Source: Calvatia gigantea (lineage: Eukaryota > Basidiomycota > Agaricomycetes > Agaricales > Lycoperdaceae). Taken from it: DNA of 64,000 bases. How positions within the stretch are numbered: the stretch's first letter is position 1; every line of letters begins with the position of its first letter. Made by a program: the position numbers and the translations under genes. The notes beneath the pieces are model-generated. The model did no database searches. It saw only the letters and a list, made by a program, of their open reading frames with translations, and was not told the DNA's origin. This document shows positions 22,508-34,233 of the stretch, piece after piece. Location of the stretch: NCBI GenBank assembly GCA_025093985.1, contig JACAAK010000001.1, positions 1,550,001 to 1,614,000 on the forward strand, in the 5' to 3' direction.

Positions 22508-25500
22508 TTAGTTCTTTTGTCTGGGTTGCTTGTTTACTGCTTTTTTGTGTTTTCTGCCCCCTCTTTTATGGGTATCCTCTGGATGCCTTTTCAGGTAGTC
22601 TCTTATGGTGTCTTTAGCGTTTTCTAGGTTGGACTCCGCTGTCCACATATCTTCTTCATTGCTGTATCCCTTCCAGTGGACCAGGAATTAATAGCCCCTT
22701 CCTCACCTTTATCGTCCGCGGATCTCATCTACTTCATACTCTTCTTCATTGTTGATGATCACTGGGTCAGGCACTGATGGCTGTTTTTGACTTGGGAACT
22801 CTGCCTGGTGTGCTGGTGTCAGGAGCTGTTCATTGAATACATCATGGATGGCCCATCCATCTGGCAGTTTCAGCCGATATGCTGCTTCTCCTATCTTTTC
22901 CTTAATAAGGAAAGGTCCATACCGTTTTTGGCCTAGCTTCTTTGATGATTGATTGGTATGGATATTGGTGCTTTCTAACCATACTTTATCTCCTGTTTGG
23001 TAAATGTTGGTGTGGGTTCTGCTGTAGTCGTGTTGCTGTTTCATCTTTTCTTGATATGTCTGTAGTGCTGATGAGGCATTGTCTTGGGTGCGCTGTAGTT
23101 GTTCCAGGAATGTTGTGGCGACAGGGTTGTTTGTTATTGGCTCGTTTTTGCCTTTCCATGGGTTTCTTCCGTAATTTAGGAAAAATGGTGTTTCTTGTGT
23201 TCCTCTGTGCCATTTGTCATCGTACTGAAACTCTGCGATGGGGAGCCATTCCGCCCAGTCATCCTGGTCATAGTTGCAGTACAGGCAGATATAGGTCTCT
23301 ACTTCTCTGTTGATGCACTCAGTTTGGCCATCTGTTTGCAGGTGATATGCAGTTGATAGATTTTGTTCGATGCCGAGCCCTTTGAACAGCTTCTTGGTGA
23401 ATTCTGATGCGAATTGAGGTCCTCAGTCACTAAGCACTTTTCTTGGCAGTCCATGTAGCTTCCATATTTCATCCCAGTATATCTTTGCAACGTCTTTAGA
23501 CAATGTGTCTGTGGTTGTCGCTGAGAGTCATATCATTTTTGTGAAGCAATCCACAATGACTAGTATTGCATCTTTTCCTTTAGACTCTGGCAGTGGTCCG
23601 ATCATGTCAATACTAATCTCTTCCCAGGGCCCATTTGGTATCAGAAGGGGATGTAGTGGCGATTTGAGCGGCGTCATTCTAGACTTGGCTTTTTGACAGG
23701 CTTGACACCCCCAGATATACTTCTTGATATCTTTTTGTATTGATGGCCACCAGTAGTCTCGGCTGATTAATTCCGTCATTCTGTGTTGTCCTGGGTGTCC
23801 TGCGTCTGGGGTGTCGTGGTACTGTATTAGGACTTCTTCTCATAGTTTTTGTTACGTGCGTTACCTTACTTCGCAACCGGGCCCGGATCGTCTCCACTCA
23901 GGGAGAGGTTCAACGCTATAGCCCAGGAGTATTCGACAAGTCTCAATGACTTCTGTGCAGGCTTCGGATCGCTCCCTCGAGTAGAAGCTCACGCTTGCCT
24001 GAGAAGTCCGAGTTAAGTGTCACTGCAGTCCCCAAGGTTATTAGCCTTGTAGCAGACGAGCGAAGATAAGGAAGCTTGTTACTAGAATAACCTGAAGTAA
24101 TACAAAGTACTACTTAAGGTTTATATACTAGTTACGAATAGGAGATGAGAGATTACGTAGTAAGTAGATATGAGTCAATGAGAACTACTACGGGTTAATT
24201 GGTAATCTAAGGAATCATAGGGATAGGTGAGATGAATACAGAAGAACGAATATGAGTCATAAGAAGATAGAGTCAGGTAAGGAGAAGTACGATGATGGGA
24301 AAAGATGAGGATGAAACAGGAACATGATTCAGAATGAATCATAAGAAGCAAAGGTAGAAGTACATGTGATAAATAAATAAAGAACGGACCGGGGTATACA
24401 AGAAGAAGAATGGAAAGTCCGTACGGAAGGTTAATATGTTGATGCGGAGAGTTCGGGGGTGTGGTAAGTTCGTAACAGTTTTTGGTCAGGTGGAACGTAT
24501 GTACTATTCTGCTTGTAGATTATTCCACCATCCTCGGTGAGTTGGGACCCTTGCTTCTTCAGCTCAGTTAGGACTACTGTTTCCCACTGGGTCCAGTTTC
24601 GAATTCGCTCTAGGAAGTTAGGTTTGATGAATAGTTCTGCTCATAGGAGTACTGTGCTGTCTGTGCCCTTCATTTGTAGCCAGCTTTCTCGAATCATGGT
24701 GACTAGTTTATCTTCTTGTTCTTCTGGCATTTGGTGGATGCGGGACAGAAGGTCGGCTTTCATGTTTGTTTTCCCTGGTACATGTCATAGCATGAAGTTG
24801 TAGTCTTGTAATCGCAGATACCACTGTGCTTGTCGCCCGTTTAGCTTTTGTGGTTCTCGGTAATACTTCAGGTTTTCATGGTCCGTCCAGATTTTGAATC
24901 GTTCTTCGGCATCTAGGAGGTAATGCCTCCATTCTTTTAGGGCATGGACAATGGCCAGCAGTTCCTTGTCGTATATTTCATAGTTCCATTCTGCTGGTGA
25001 CAGGGTCCATGATGTGAAGGTGATAGGATGCCATTTTTCTTCTTGTAGTTGCAAGAGTACCCCTCCTAATGCATAATCTGATGCATCGACTTCTACTCTG
25101 AATTGTCTGTGTCTTTGGGGTAGTGTTAGGACCGGTTCTTCAGTGATGCATTTCTTGAGTTGATTGAATGAGTCCTGGTGCTCTTGTGTCCATTCCCATG
25201 CAGTTGCTCCTTTGAGCTTGTTTAGAGGTCCTGCAATCATGCTAAAATTCTTGATGAAGCATCAATAATAGTTTGCGAACCCCAGGAACCTCTCTACCCC
25301 CTTGGTGTTTTTGGGTTTGGGCCATTCTCGTACCGATTTTACTTTGTCTTCTTCCATTTCAATTTGTCCATGTCCTACTTTAACTCCTAGCATGGGGATT
25401 TCTTCCACATCAAAAATGCACTTGGTCTGTTTGAAGCATAGATTATACTGGGCTGCTCATTCCAGGAATCGTACTGTCCATTCCTTTAGTTGCTCCTTAG

Positions 25501-26658
25501 TGTCTCCCGGGATGGCAAAGTCATCCATGTAGTTTACAATATCTCTGTTTTGTAAGAGGTTGCGGAAGATGCTTGTCATCATTCTGGAGAACGTTCCTGG
25601 CAAGTTGCTTAGACCAAAGTACATGACCGTAGGTTCGAAAAGTCCTTCATTGGTGAGGAAGGCCGCCTTCCATTCATCTCCTTCTTTGATCCTGACATTG
25701 TTGTATCCCTAAATAATGTCCAGTTTGTTAAAGTATTTGGCTTTTCCAAGTTTGTCAATTACTTCGCCAATTCTTGGCAATGGAGTTTTGTCTTTGATGA
25801 CTACATTGTTTAGACATCTATAGTCCTGGATCAGTCTTTTGGACCCACCTTTCTTTGGAATGAAGAATGTTGGCACTGTATATGGGGATTTCAATGGTCG
25901 TACAGTATTTGTCCCGATTCTAGGTTTTCCTTGATGAATGACTTGAGTTCGTCCTGTTCTTTAACCGTCATGTTATATATTCCCGCACTTATTTCCTTTG
26001 GGGCATCTTCCATTAGGACTATCTCGTGGTCCCATTCAGTTCGTTCTGGAAGCTTATCAAATGTTGTCTTGTTGAATAAGTGCGTAAATGGTTGTATGTA
26101 GTCTGGCAGGTCCTCTGGTTTAGTCAGGTCCAGTTTGTCTTCTTCTTTCCATAGGTCTTCTATGGCTGTTATGCTTCGCAGTTTTTCAGTGATGGCAATG
26201 TTCTGGTAGGGAAATTGGCAATCTGGTGGACACCGGGTGAACTTGATTTCTCCATTATTCCAGTCTACCTCAGGGTTATGTTTGACCAGCCAATCATGTC
26301 CTAGAAAGATTTCCGCTCTGTCTTGTAGTTGTACAATGGAGGCCTCGATTTGTTCTTTATGTCCCTTAATGTCGATGTTGATTGTCATGGTTTCTATTAC
26401 TTTTCCACCTTGGTTGGGCGTTCCGTCTGCATTTAGTACCATGATTTGTCGTTCCAATTTTTGGGTAGGGAGTCCTTCTTCATCTACTAGTTTTTTACTA
26501 ATGCTGCTGGTTGTGCACCCTGAGTCTATGATGGTGTTGACTGTTATCTCCTTTCCTGCCATTTGTATTTTTCCTTTTAGATTTAGTTTGCGCTTTCTTC
26601 TCTGGGGAATCATGTAGAATTTGTCTGATATCCTAGATACAAGCTTTTTGACTCTCAA
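22508..26658 (-). pseudogene. Gypsy element A pol (protease, RT, RNase H, integrase, chromodomain)
   Basis: Protease: NTIIDSGCTTSSISKKL. Reverse transcriptase: IPKKGGSKRLIQDYRCLNN and the active-site box NYMDDFAI. RNase H: VEVDASDYALGGVLLQ. Integrase: the zinc region ends CQACQKAK, followed by SIDMIGPLPESKGKDAILV and LSD*GPQF. At the C-terminus a chromodomain reads YEVDEIRG, then FLVHWKGYSNEEDMWTAES, which places it among the chromoviruses. Stops include TAG in DII*GYNN, TGA in ANYY*CF, TGA in LSD*GP and three stops just before FLVHW. All fit single C/T or G/A transitions. A 628-bp LTR splits the integrase region. Gag and pol are in different frames, with the gag stop immediately upstream. 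Confidence 0.92.
23850..24477. repeat. Solo LTR of a different family in element A pol
   Basis: 628 bp, TGTTACGTGCG...GTTCGTAACA, flanked by GTTTT on both sides (23845-23849 and 24478-24482). Removing it restores the integrase coding region seen in element B near 28990-29020. Its sequence, rich in purines between 24060 and 24400, has no other copy in the window. Confidence 0.88.
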
Positions 26659-26666
26659 GGTAGTGC

Positions 26667-27785
<1,119 letters not shown>

Positions 27786-27861
27786 CTAGCTTTTGGGTTG
27801 CTTCTGTTCAGGCCTGTTTCAGCCTACTCCTTGCAAGGTGAGGTGGGGACGCTTAACCAAA

Positions 27862-28167
27862 TGTTACAACCTTAGTCTGATAAGACCTCAGGTTGCTACT
27901 TAGGCTAAGTCTTGAGGGCAAGTAAGGGGAAAGAACCAGGTGGTTAAGCATACTGAATACAGGAGCATGTATGTACGCTTAAGTACAGAAGGGCCATCCA
28001 GTTGAATGGATGGAGATAACTACATGAAATGTCCGATGTCTATGGTATAGTAGTTATGAGTCAGAGTTTGGGGATCGTGCAGGCAGGAATAGACAAAACA
28101 GGTACACAGGAGATAGGAATGTAGACAAATATAGAGAGTGCGATATAACCGGTGAAAATTCACAATA
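27862..28167 (-). repeat. 5' LTR of gypsy element A
   Basis: 306 bp. On the minus sense it runs TATTGTGAATT...GGTTGTAACA; the first dinucleotide TA instead of TG reflects a transition. It is followed by the GTGTG duplication and then integrase of element B. The motif ATGCTTAACCA (27951-27941, minus) is repeated in complement at the primer-binding site. Confidence 0.92.
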
Positions 28168-29155
28168 GTGTGGGTCTTGTTGTGGTCATATTGCTGTTTC
28201 ATCTTTTCTTGGTATACTCGTAGTGCTGATGAGGTGTCATCTTGGGCAGTCTGAAGTTCCTTTAGGAAATTTGTGGCTGCCAGGTTGTTTGTCAGTGGCT
28301 TGTTCTTTCCTTTCCATGGGTTTCTTCTATAGTTTAGGAAGAACGGCATTGCTTGGGTTCCTTCATGCCGTTTGTTGTTATACTGAAATTCTGCAATGGG
28401 GAGCCATTCTGCCCAGTTGTCCTGGTTATAATTGCAGTATAGGCGGATGTACGTTTCTACTTCTCTGTTGATGCATTCTGTTTGACTGTCTGTTTGTGGG
28501 TGGTACACTGTTGATAGGTTGCGTTCTATGCCGAGCCCCTTGAATAGTTCTTTGGTGAATTCTGATGTGAATTGAGGTCCTCAGTCACTGAGTACTTTCC
28601 TTGGTAATCCATGTAGCTTCCATATTTCGTCCCGATATATCTTTGCAATATCTTTGGATGAAACATCTGTGGTAGTCACTATAAGTCGTATTATTTTTGT
28701 GAAGTGGTCTACAACGACCAATATTGTATCTTTCCTTTTTGACTCCAGTAGTGGTCCAATTATATCGATGCTGATTTCTTCCCAAGGTCCATTTGGGACT
28801 GGGAGGGGATGTAGCGGCGATTTGAGTGGTGTTGTTCTCGCCTTATTCCTTTGGCAGGCTTGACACCCCTGGATATATTTCTTCACGTCCTTTTGCATTG
28901 TTGGCCACCAATAATCACAGCTGATTAGTTCCATCATTCTGTGTTGGCCCAGGTGGCCTGTATCTGGCACATCGTGGTACTGTGTTAGGATTTCTTGTAG
29001 CTTTGGGTCAGGTGGAATATATGTGCTATTTTGTCTGTAGATGATTCTGTGTTCATTGGTGAGCTTGGACTCCAGTTTTCTTAATTCGGTGAGGACTGTC
29101 ATTTCGCACTGGGGCTTGCTTTGGATCTGTTCTAGGAATGTTGGCTCCAGGAATA
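28168..29155 (-). pseudogene. Gypsy element B integrase
   Basis: Carries the zinc region (VPDTGHLGQHRMMELISCD, CQACQRNKA), the core (ISIDIIGPLLESKRKDTILV), LSD*GPQF and QTECINREVETYIRLYCNY. It is interrupted at 28167 by element A and at 29156 by the Tc1 transposon. The TGA in LSD*GPQF is shared with element A, so it predates their split or arose twice at a hot CGA codon. Confidence 0.88.
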
Positions 29156-29367
29156 CAGTAAGGGACAAAACCGTTCCAATGTTTTGAACTTTTCAGAAGA
29201 TCAGCTCATAACTCAAGGACTACTGTGGCTGTGCACTTCCTAATTTAATTGTAGATAGTCCAGTATCTTATCTAATCATATGCAAAGTATGATTATGTAA
29301 TCCTTTGTTTTGGGGGAGTTATTAATTAATTAATATTTTAAGTACATTGGAACAGTTTTGTCCCTCT
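29156..29367 (+). repeat. Left TIR of the Tc1 element
   Basis: The outer end has GGGACAAAACCGTTCCAATG (from 29162); the inner end has the same motif inverted (CATTGGAACAGTTTTGTCCC, about 29345-29364). So each TIR is itself bounded by inverted copies of the putative transposase-binding site. Confidence 0.88.
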
Positions 29368-29448
29368 CAAATTCTGAGCACATGACTTCGTTTATTGCAA
29401 TCAAATAAATACAAATAAAATCATGTGACCATGTAGGGTGATGTATAA

Positions 29449-30522
29449 ATGGATGTGCTTATTCTCAGGTGCAAATTAACTCCCCCACTATACCTTTACA
29501 ACTATATGCGCTCTCTTTCCTCTACTCAGACCAATAGAGTCCTCTCTTACCTGGACCAAGGGAAATCTGCTCATCATATTGCTTCTATTACTGGTCTGGG
29601 AGTCAGTACTATTTCTAGGATTCGCTCCAAACATAGATCAACACTTTCCAAATCTGTTGGTGGCCGCCCATCTAAACTTTCTCCCTCTGATATCCACTAT
29701 TCTATTTGCCTCATCACCTCTCGCAAGGCTGACAATGCCTCCCAAGTCACCAAATCACTTCAAAATGTTATTGCCCAGCCTGTATCCACCAAAACAGTGC
29801 GCAGGGCACTCAGAGGAGCTGGAATGAAGGCTGTAGTCAAGCGGAAACGACCTAAACTTACTGCTGTCCATAGGAGGAAAAGGTTGGAGTGGGCAGAAGC
29901 ACATGTTAACTGGACCCTGGAGGACTGGAAGAGGGTTATTTGGACAGATGAGTCCAAAATCAATCGGTTTGGATCAGATGGAAGGGTTTGGGTATGGAAA
30001 AAGGCAGGAGAGGGGCTGAATGATAGATTGGTTGAGGGAACAGTCAAGTTTGGTGGAGGAAATGTGATGATCTGGGGTTGTATGCTGTGGGATGGAGTGG
30101 GGTTTGCCACTAAAATTGAAGGGAAGATGGATGCTGACCTTTATGTTCAAATTTTGGGGGATGAACTAAAGAGGAGCATCAGGTGGTATGGGAAGAATGA
30201 GGAGGATATGGTCTTCCAACAGGACAATGACCCCAAACACAAGAGCAAAAAGGCTACAAACTGGCTAGATGAGTCTGAATTGGAGGTTATGGTATGGCCC
30301 CCACAGTCTCCAGACCTTAATCCCATTGAACATCTCTGGACTCACCTCAAGAATAAGCTGGGAGAGTATGATACTCCTCCTGATAGCATGAATACCCTAT
30401 GGGAGAGGATACAAAAGGAGTGGGATGACATAGAACCAGAAGTGTGTCAGAATCTGATAGAGAGTATGCCTAGGAGGGTCCAGGCAGTTTTACAGGCCAA
30501 GGGAGCTTATACCAGGTACTAG
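29449..30522 (+). CDS. Tc1-family DD34E transposase
   Basis: A 357-codon unbroken frame; the Met at codon 20 (29506, MRSLSSTQTN) is the more likely start. An N-terminal paired-like helix-turn-helix region reads SYLDQGKSAHHIASITGLG and VSTISRIR, then a second one with the GRPSKLS linker between them. The catalytic triad is D in WTDESKINRFG, D in FQQDNDPKHKS and E in DLNPIEHLW, with 34 residues between the last two. This enzyme cuts and pastes the element at TA. No stop or frameshift is seen. Activity is possible but not shown. Confidence 0.95.
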   Translation: MDVLILRCKLTPPLYLYNYMRSLSSTQTNRVLSYLDQGKSAHHIASITGLGVSTISRIRSKHRSTLSKSVGGRPSKLSPSDIHYSICLITSRKADNASQVTKSLQNVIAQPVSTKTVRRALRGAGMKAVVKRKRPKLTAVHRRKRLEWAEAHVNWTLEDWKRVIWTDESKINRFGSDGRVWVWKKAGEGLNDRLVEGTVKFGGGNVMIWGCMLWDGVGFATKIEGKMDADLYVQILGDELKRSIRWYGKNEEDMVFQQDNDPKHKSKKATNWLDESELEVMVWPPQSPDLNPIEHLWTHLKNKLGEYDTPPDSMNTLWERIQKEWDDIEPEVCQNLIESMPRRVQAVLQAKGAYTRY

Positions 30523-30548
30523 AATACCCATTTTGTATATAAATTTCA

Positions 30549-30760
30549 AGAGGGACAAAACTGTTCCAATGCACTTAAAATATTAATTAATTAATAACTC
30601 CCCTAAAACAAAGGATTACATAATCATACTTTGCATATGATTAGATAAGATACTGGACTATCTACAATTAAATTAGGAAGTGCACAGCCACAGTAGTCCT
30701 TGAGATATGAGCTGATCTTCTGAGAAGTTCAAAACATTGGAACGGTTTTGTCCCTTACTG
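30549..30760 (-). repeat. Right TIR of the Tc1 element
   Basis: Inverted counterpart of 29156-29367 with a few differences. Its inner end also has the inverted GGGACAAAAC motif. Confidence 0.88.
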
Positions 30761-32730
30761 TAGTTCTGCTCGTAAGAGTACTGTGTTGTCTGTATTCTCC
30801 TTTTGCAGCCAACTTTCCTGGATCATGGTGACTAGTTTGTCTTCTTGTTCCTCTGGTATTAGGTGGATTTGTGACAATAGGTTGGCCTTTGTGTTTGTTT
30901 TCCTGGGTATGTGTCGCAGTGTGAAGTTGTAGTCCTGTAGGCACAGGTACTATTGAGCCTGCCATCCATTCAGCTTTTGCAGTTCCCGGTAGTATTTCAA
31001 ATTTTCGTGGTTGGTCCAGATTTCAAATTTTTCTTCTGTGTCCAACAGGTAGTGTCTCCATTCCTTTAGGGCGTGGATGATGGCTAGTAGCTTCTTGTCA
31101 TATATTTTATAATTACGTTCCGCCAGTGATAGCATTTGTGATGTAAAGGCAATTGGGTGCCATTTGCCCTCCTGTAACTGGGATATCACGCCTCCTAACA
31201 CATAGTCTGATGTGTCAACTTCTACTCTGAATTGTCCTTGTCTTTGTGGCAGGGCTAATATGGGTTTTTCGGTGATGCATCTTTTAAGATGATCAAAAGC
31301 CGTTTGGTGTTCTTGGTTCCATTCCCAAGTGGCTACTCCCTTGAGTTTGTTTAGTGGCCCAGTGATCTTGCTGAAGTTTTTTATGAAATGTCGATAGTAG
31401 TTGGCGAAGCTGAGGAATCTTTCTACTCCTTTTGTGCTTTTTGACTCTGGCCAGTCTCATACTGATTTGACCTTTTCTTCTTCTATTTCGATTCGCCTAT
31501 GTCCTACTTTAACTCCTAACATAGGAATTTGTTCTGCGTTGAAGATGCATTTGGTTCACTTGAAACATAGATTGTATTGTGCTACACACTCCAGGAACCA
31601 TACTGTCCATTCCCTTAGCTGCTCTTTGGTGTCACCAGGAATGGCGAAGTCGTCCATATAGTTCACAATATCTCCATTCTATAGTAAATCATGGAAGATG
31701 CTTGTCATCATCCTGGAGAAGGTTCCCAGTGAGTTGCTGAGTCCGAAATACATGACTGTTGGCTCAAAGAGCCCTTCGTTGGTGAGAAACGCAGCTTTCC
31801 ATTCATCTCCTTCCTTGATCCTAATATTGTTATATTCCCAGATGATATCGAGCTTGTTGAAATACTTGGCTTTCCCAAGTTTGTCAATTACCTCGCCAAT
31901 TCTTGGCAGTGGTGTTTTGTCCTTGACTACCATGTTGTTTAGTCACCTATAGTCCTGAATTAGTCTTTTTGATCTATCCTTCTTGGGGATGAAGAAGGTT
32001 GGTGCTGCATATGGGGATTTCGATGGCCGTATTTGTCCTGATTCTAGGTTCTCTTTGATGAATGCTTTGAGTTTGTCCTGTTCTTTGATCGTCATGTTGT
32101 AAGTTCCTATGCTTATCTCCTTTAGGGCATCCTCCATTAGGATTATTTCGTGATCCCATTTAGTTTGTTCTGGAAGTTTGTCAAATGTAGTTTTGTTGAA
32201 CAGATGTGTGAACAGTTGTACATAGTCTGGTAAGTCCTCCAGTTTGGTTGGGTCTGGTTTATCTTCTTCTTCCCATAGATCTTCTGTAGTGGCCATGCTC
32301 CATATCTTTTCTGTGATGGGAATGTTTCAGTAGAGGAATTGGCAGTTCTGTGGACACCAGGTGAATTTGATTTCTCCATTATTCCAATCTACTTCTGGGT
32401 TGTGTTTGACCAGCCAATCATGTCCTAGAAAGACCTCTGCATAGTCTTGTAGTTGCACAACTGACACTTTGATCCATTCTTTGTGTCTTTGAATATCTAT
32501 GTTGATTGTGGCCATTTCCATTACTTTTCCGCCCTGGTTTGGTGTCCCATCCGCATTTAGTACTAAAACTTGTTGTTCTAGTTTCTGAGTGGGAAGCTTT
32601 TCTTCATCTACCAGTTTTTTGCTAATGCTGCTGGTCATACACCCTGAGTCAACGATCATGTCCACCATTATTTCTTTTCCCACCATTTGTATTTTTCCTT
32701 TCAGGTTTAGTTTGTGCTTTCTTCTCTGAG
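30761..32730 (-). pseudogene. Gypsy element B protease, reverse transcriptase and RNase H
   Basis: Protease: DMIVDSGCMTSSISKKLVDE. Reverse transcriptase: FFIPKKDRSKRLIQDYR and [12 protein letters not shown], with the YMDD box region near 31660. RNase H region: LLDTEEKFEIWTNHENLKYY and EWRHYLLD. The frame is broken by stops near 31680, 31940 and 32330. It joins the integrase at 29155 across the Tc1 insertion. Confidence 0.88.
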
Positions 32731-32735
32731 GAATC

Positions 32736-32966
32736 TGTTGTGGATAGTGAATCCGGTCATCCCCCACCTATGAACGCACAGGCTCACAAGGCATTATGTG
32801 CCTTATGTCAGTGTATGGGTGGGCAACCACTGGAAACCAGTATGACCTGATAGCTCAATGGTAGAGCATTTGGTATATGTCCGGAAGGTCTGGGGTTTGA
32901 TCCCCCATCTGGTCAATTAAAATTTTCTATGATTACATTACTACTATGGGATACCTCGTCACAACA
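32736..32966 (+). mobile_element. 231-bp LTR-like mini-element carrying a tRNA-like Pol III promoter
   Basis: Bounded by TGTTGTGG and GTCACAACA, so the ends TGTTGTG/CACAACA are inverted, and flanked by a perfect 5-bp duplication GAATC (32731-32735 and 32967-32971). Element A shows the uninterrupted site, GGAATCATGTAG. These are features of an integrase-mediated insertion, most like a solo LTR of a very short LTR element. It has no coding capacity. In its right half sits a tRNA-like sequence with A and B boxes. The only copy in the window is this one. Confidence 0.8.
32844..32914 (+). ncRNA. tRNA-like sequence inside the mini-element
   Basis: Folds as a near-complete cloverleaf. The acceptor GACCTGA pairs with TCTGGTC with one mismatch. 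The D-arm is TAGCTCAATGGTAGAGC. The anticodon stem is TTTGG/CCGGA with two G-U pairs, the variable loop is AGGTC, and the T-arm is TGGGG-TTTGATC-CCCCA. The anticodon loop reads TATATGT and lacks the usual U33, so a working tRNA is doubtful. A box and B box (GGTTTGATCCC) look usable, and a TTTT stop lies about 10 nt after the acceptor. Confidence 0.75.
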
Positions 32967-32971
32967 GAATC

Positions 32972-34154
32972 ATGTAGAATTTGTCTGATATCCTAGATAC
33001 AAGCTTTCTGACTCTCGAGATAGTGCCTACTCGGAGTCTTTGGAAAAATCCTTCTTTTCTTCATCACCAACTTCTTCAACTCCTCAGGCCTGTATCTTCT
33101 TTGGTGCAGTGCAGGCTTTTGCTATGTGGCCTGTTTTTCTGCAATTGTAGCAGGTCAACCCTTTGGGTTTCTTGCAATCTTTGGCCATATGTCCGAAAAT
33201 GCCGCAATTATAGCATTTAGGTTTCCCTTTGGCATTGAAAATGTGGCGTCAGCTTCCTATCTCCATTGGTTCTCCCATTTCTCTGTAGATGGTGCCGGTG
33301 TTTGTTTTCTTGTTGCCACGATACTCAGATGCTTTGTATCCTTGTCCAATGGAGAGTATGGCTTCTTTCCATTCCACATATGTGTCTGGTCTGGCTGAAG
33401 GTGGGTAGCCAGTGATCATGTGTATGATATCCTGTCAGGCATTTTTCCTAAGTAGAAACATGGCGTGCTTGCTGTCGGTCTTGGCTTTGCTTTTCAAAAC
33501 TTCAAATTCGATTAGGTAGTCAGCAGTATTTCGGTTTCCTTGTTTAAATTTTTCGATCTGCCATTCTGCCTTGCTGTTTGAGGCATCATCTGAGAAGGTT
33601 CTTCTAAATTCCTCGGAGAAGACCTTCCAGTCTACTGAATCTTTGGATTCCAGAATGGCTAGTGCTTTTATAGCTACATATGCTCCTGCAGTTCCCCCTC
33701 ACAGTCTGGCTAGGACTGCTATAGCTTTATTGTCTGCTGAGACTATCTTGTTGAACTTTATGAAGAAGGTCATTGCTCTCCACCAGTTATCGAACTTAGT
33801 GCAGGTGCCATTGAAAAATCCCGGGTCCAGCACTAGGCCTTTCCCACTGGGCATTGTTGCGGGTACTACTGTGTTGTCAGTCATGTTGGAGTTGGTTTCT
33901 GATTCTGTTTCATCTGAGCTTGATTCGTCTGATTTCTCCTGATGGACTATCTCTTCCTCTGCTAGGTTGAGTTCGTTTAGAAGTTCTGATAATACTTCTT
34001 CTTCTGCTGGGTTTACTCCGGGTTCGCCATGTGTTTCTTCAGTTGGTTCTTCAGGTACTTTGGGGTTCCCTGCTTCTTCTTCATCTGATGTCTTGGATTT
34101 GTCATCAGTGACTTTGAGTTTTGGTTCTCTGTATTCATCTGGGTTCGAGCTCAT
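32972..34154 (-). pseudogene. Gypsy element B gag and start of pol
   Basis: The gag start MSSNPDEYREPKLKVTD at 34154 is followed by the acidic region and capsid part. Stops appear near 33700 and 33430. Remnants of two zinc knuckles lie at 33110-33230, some Cys codons being changed. The pol start VRKLVSRISDKFYMI runs into the mini-element at 32966. Confidence 0.85.
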
Positions 34155-34233
34155 ATACTAGCTCCTGGGTTGTCTTTGTTCAGGCCTGTTTCAGCCTACT
34201 CCTTGTAAGGTGAGGTGGAGATGCTTAACCAAA

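Larger units (their letters stand above)
29156..30760 (+). mobile_element. Tc1/mariner transposon, apparently complete
   Basis: 1605 bp flanked by the TA duplication (29154-29155 and 30761-30762). Terminal inverted repeats of about 212 bp (29156-29367 and 30549-30760) start CAGTAAGGGACAAAACCG. The transposase frame between them is open. Element A shows the empty site (GAATAGTTCTGCTC near 24632), which confirms the boundaries. The two TIRs differ at only a few positions, so it is a recent arrival in old element B. Confidence 0.95.

Noticed and set aside
29760..30110. 116-codon minus-strand frame
   Set aside because: Antisense of the Tc1 transposase.
32844..32914. A functional tRNA gene
   Set aside because: One acceptor mismatch, no U33 in the anticodon loop, and location inside a mobile unit; it is better read as a tRNA-derived promoter.
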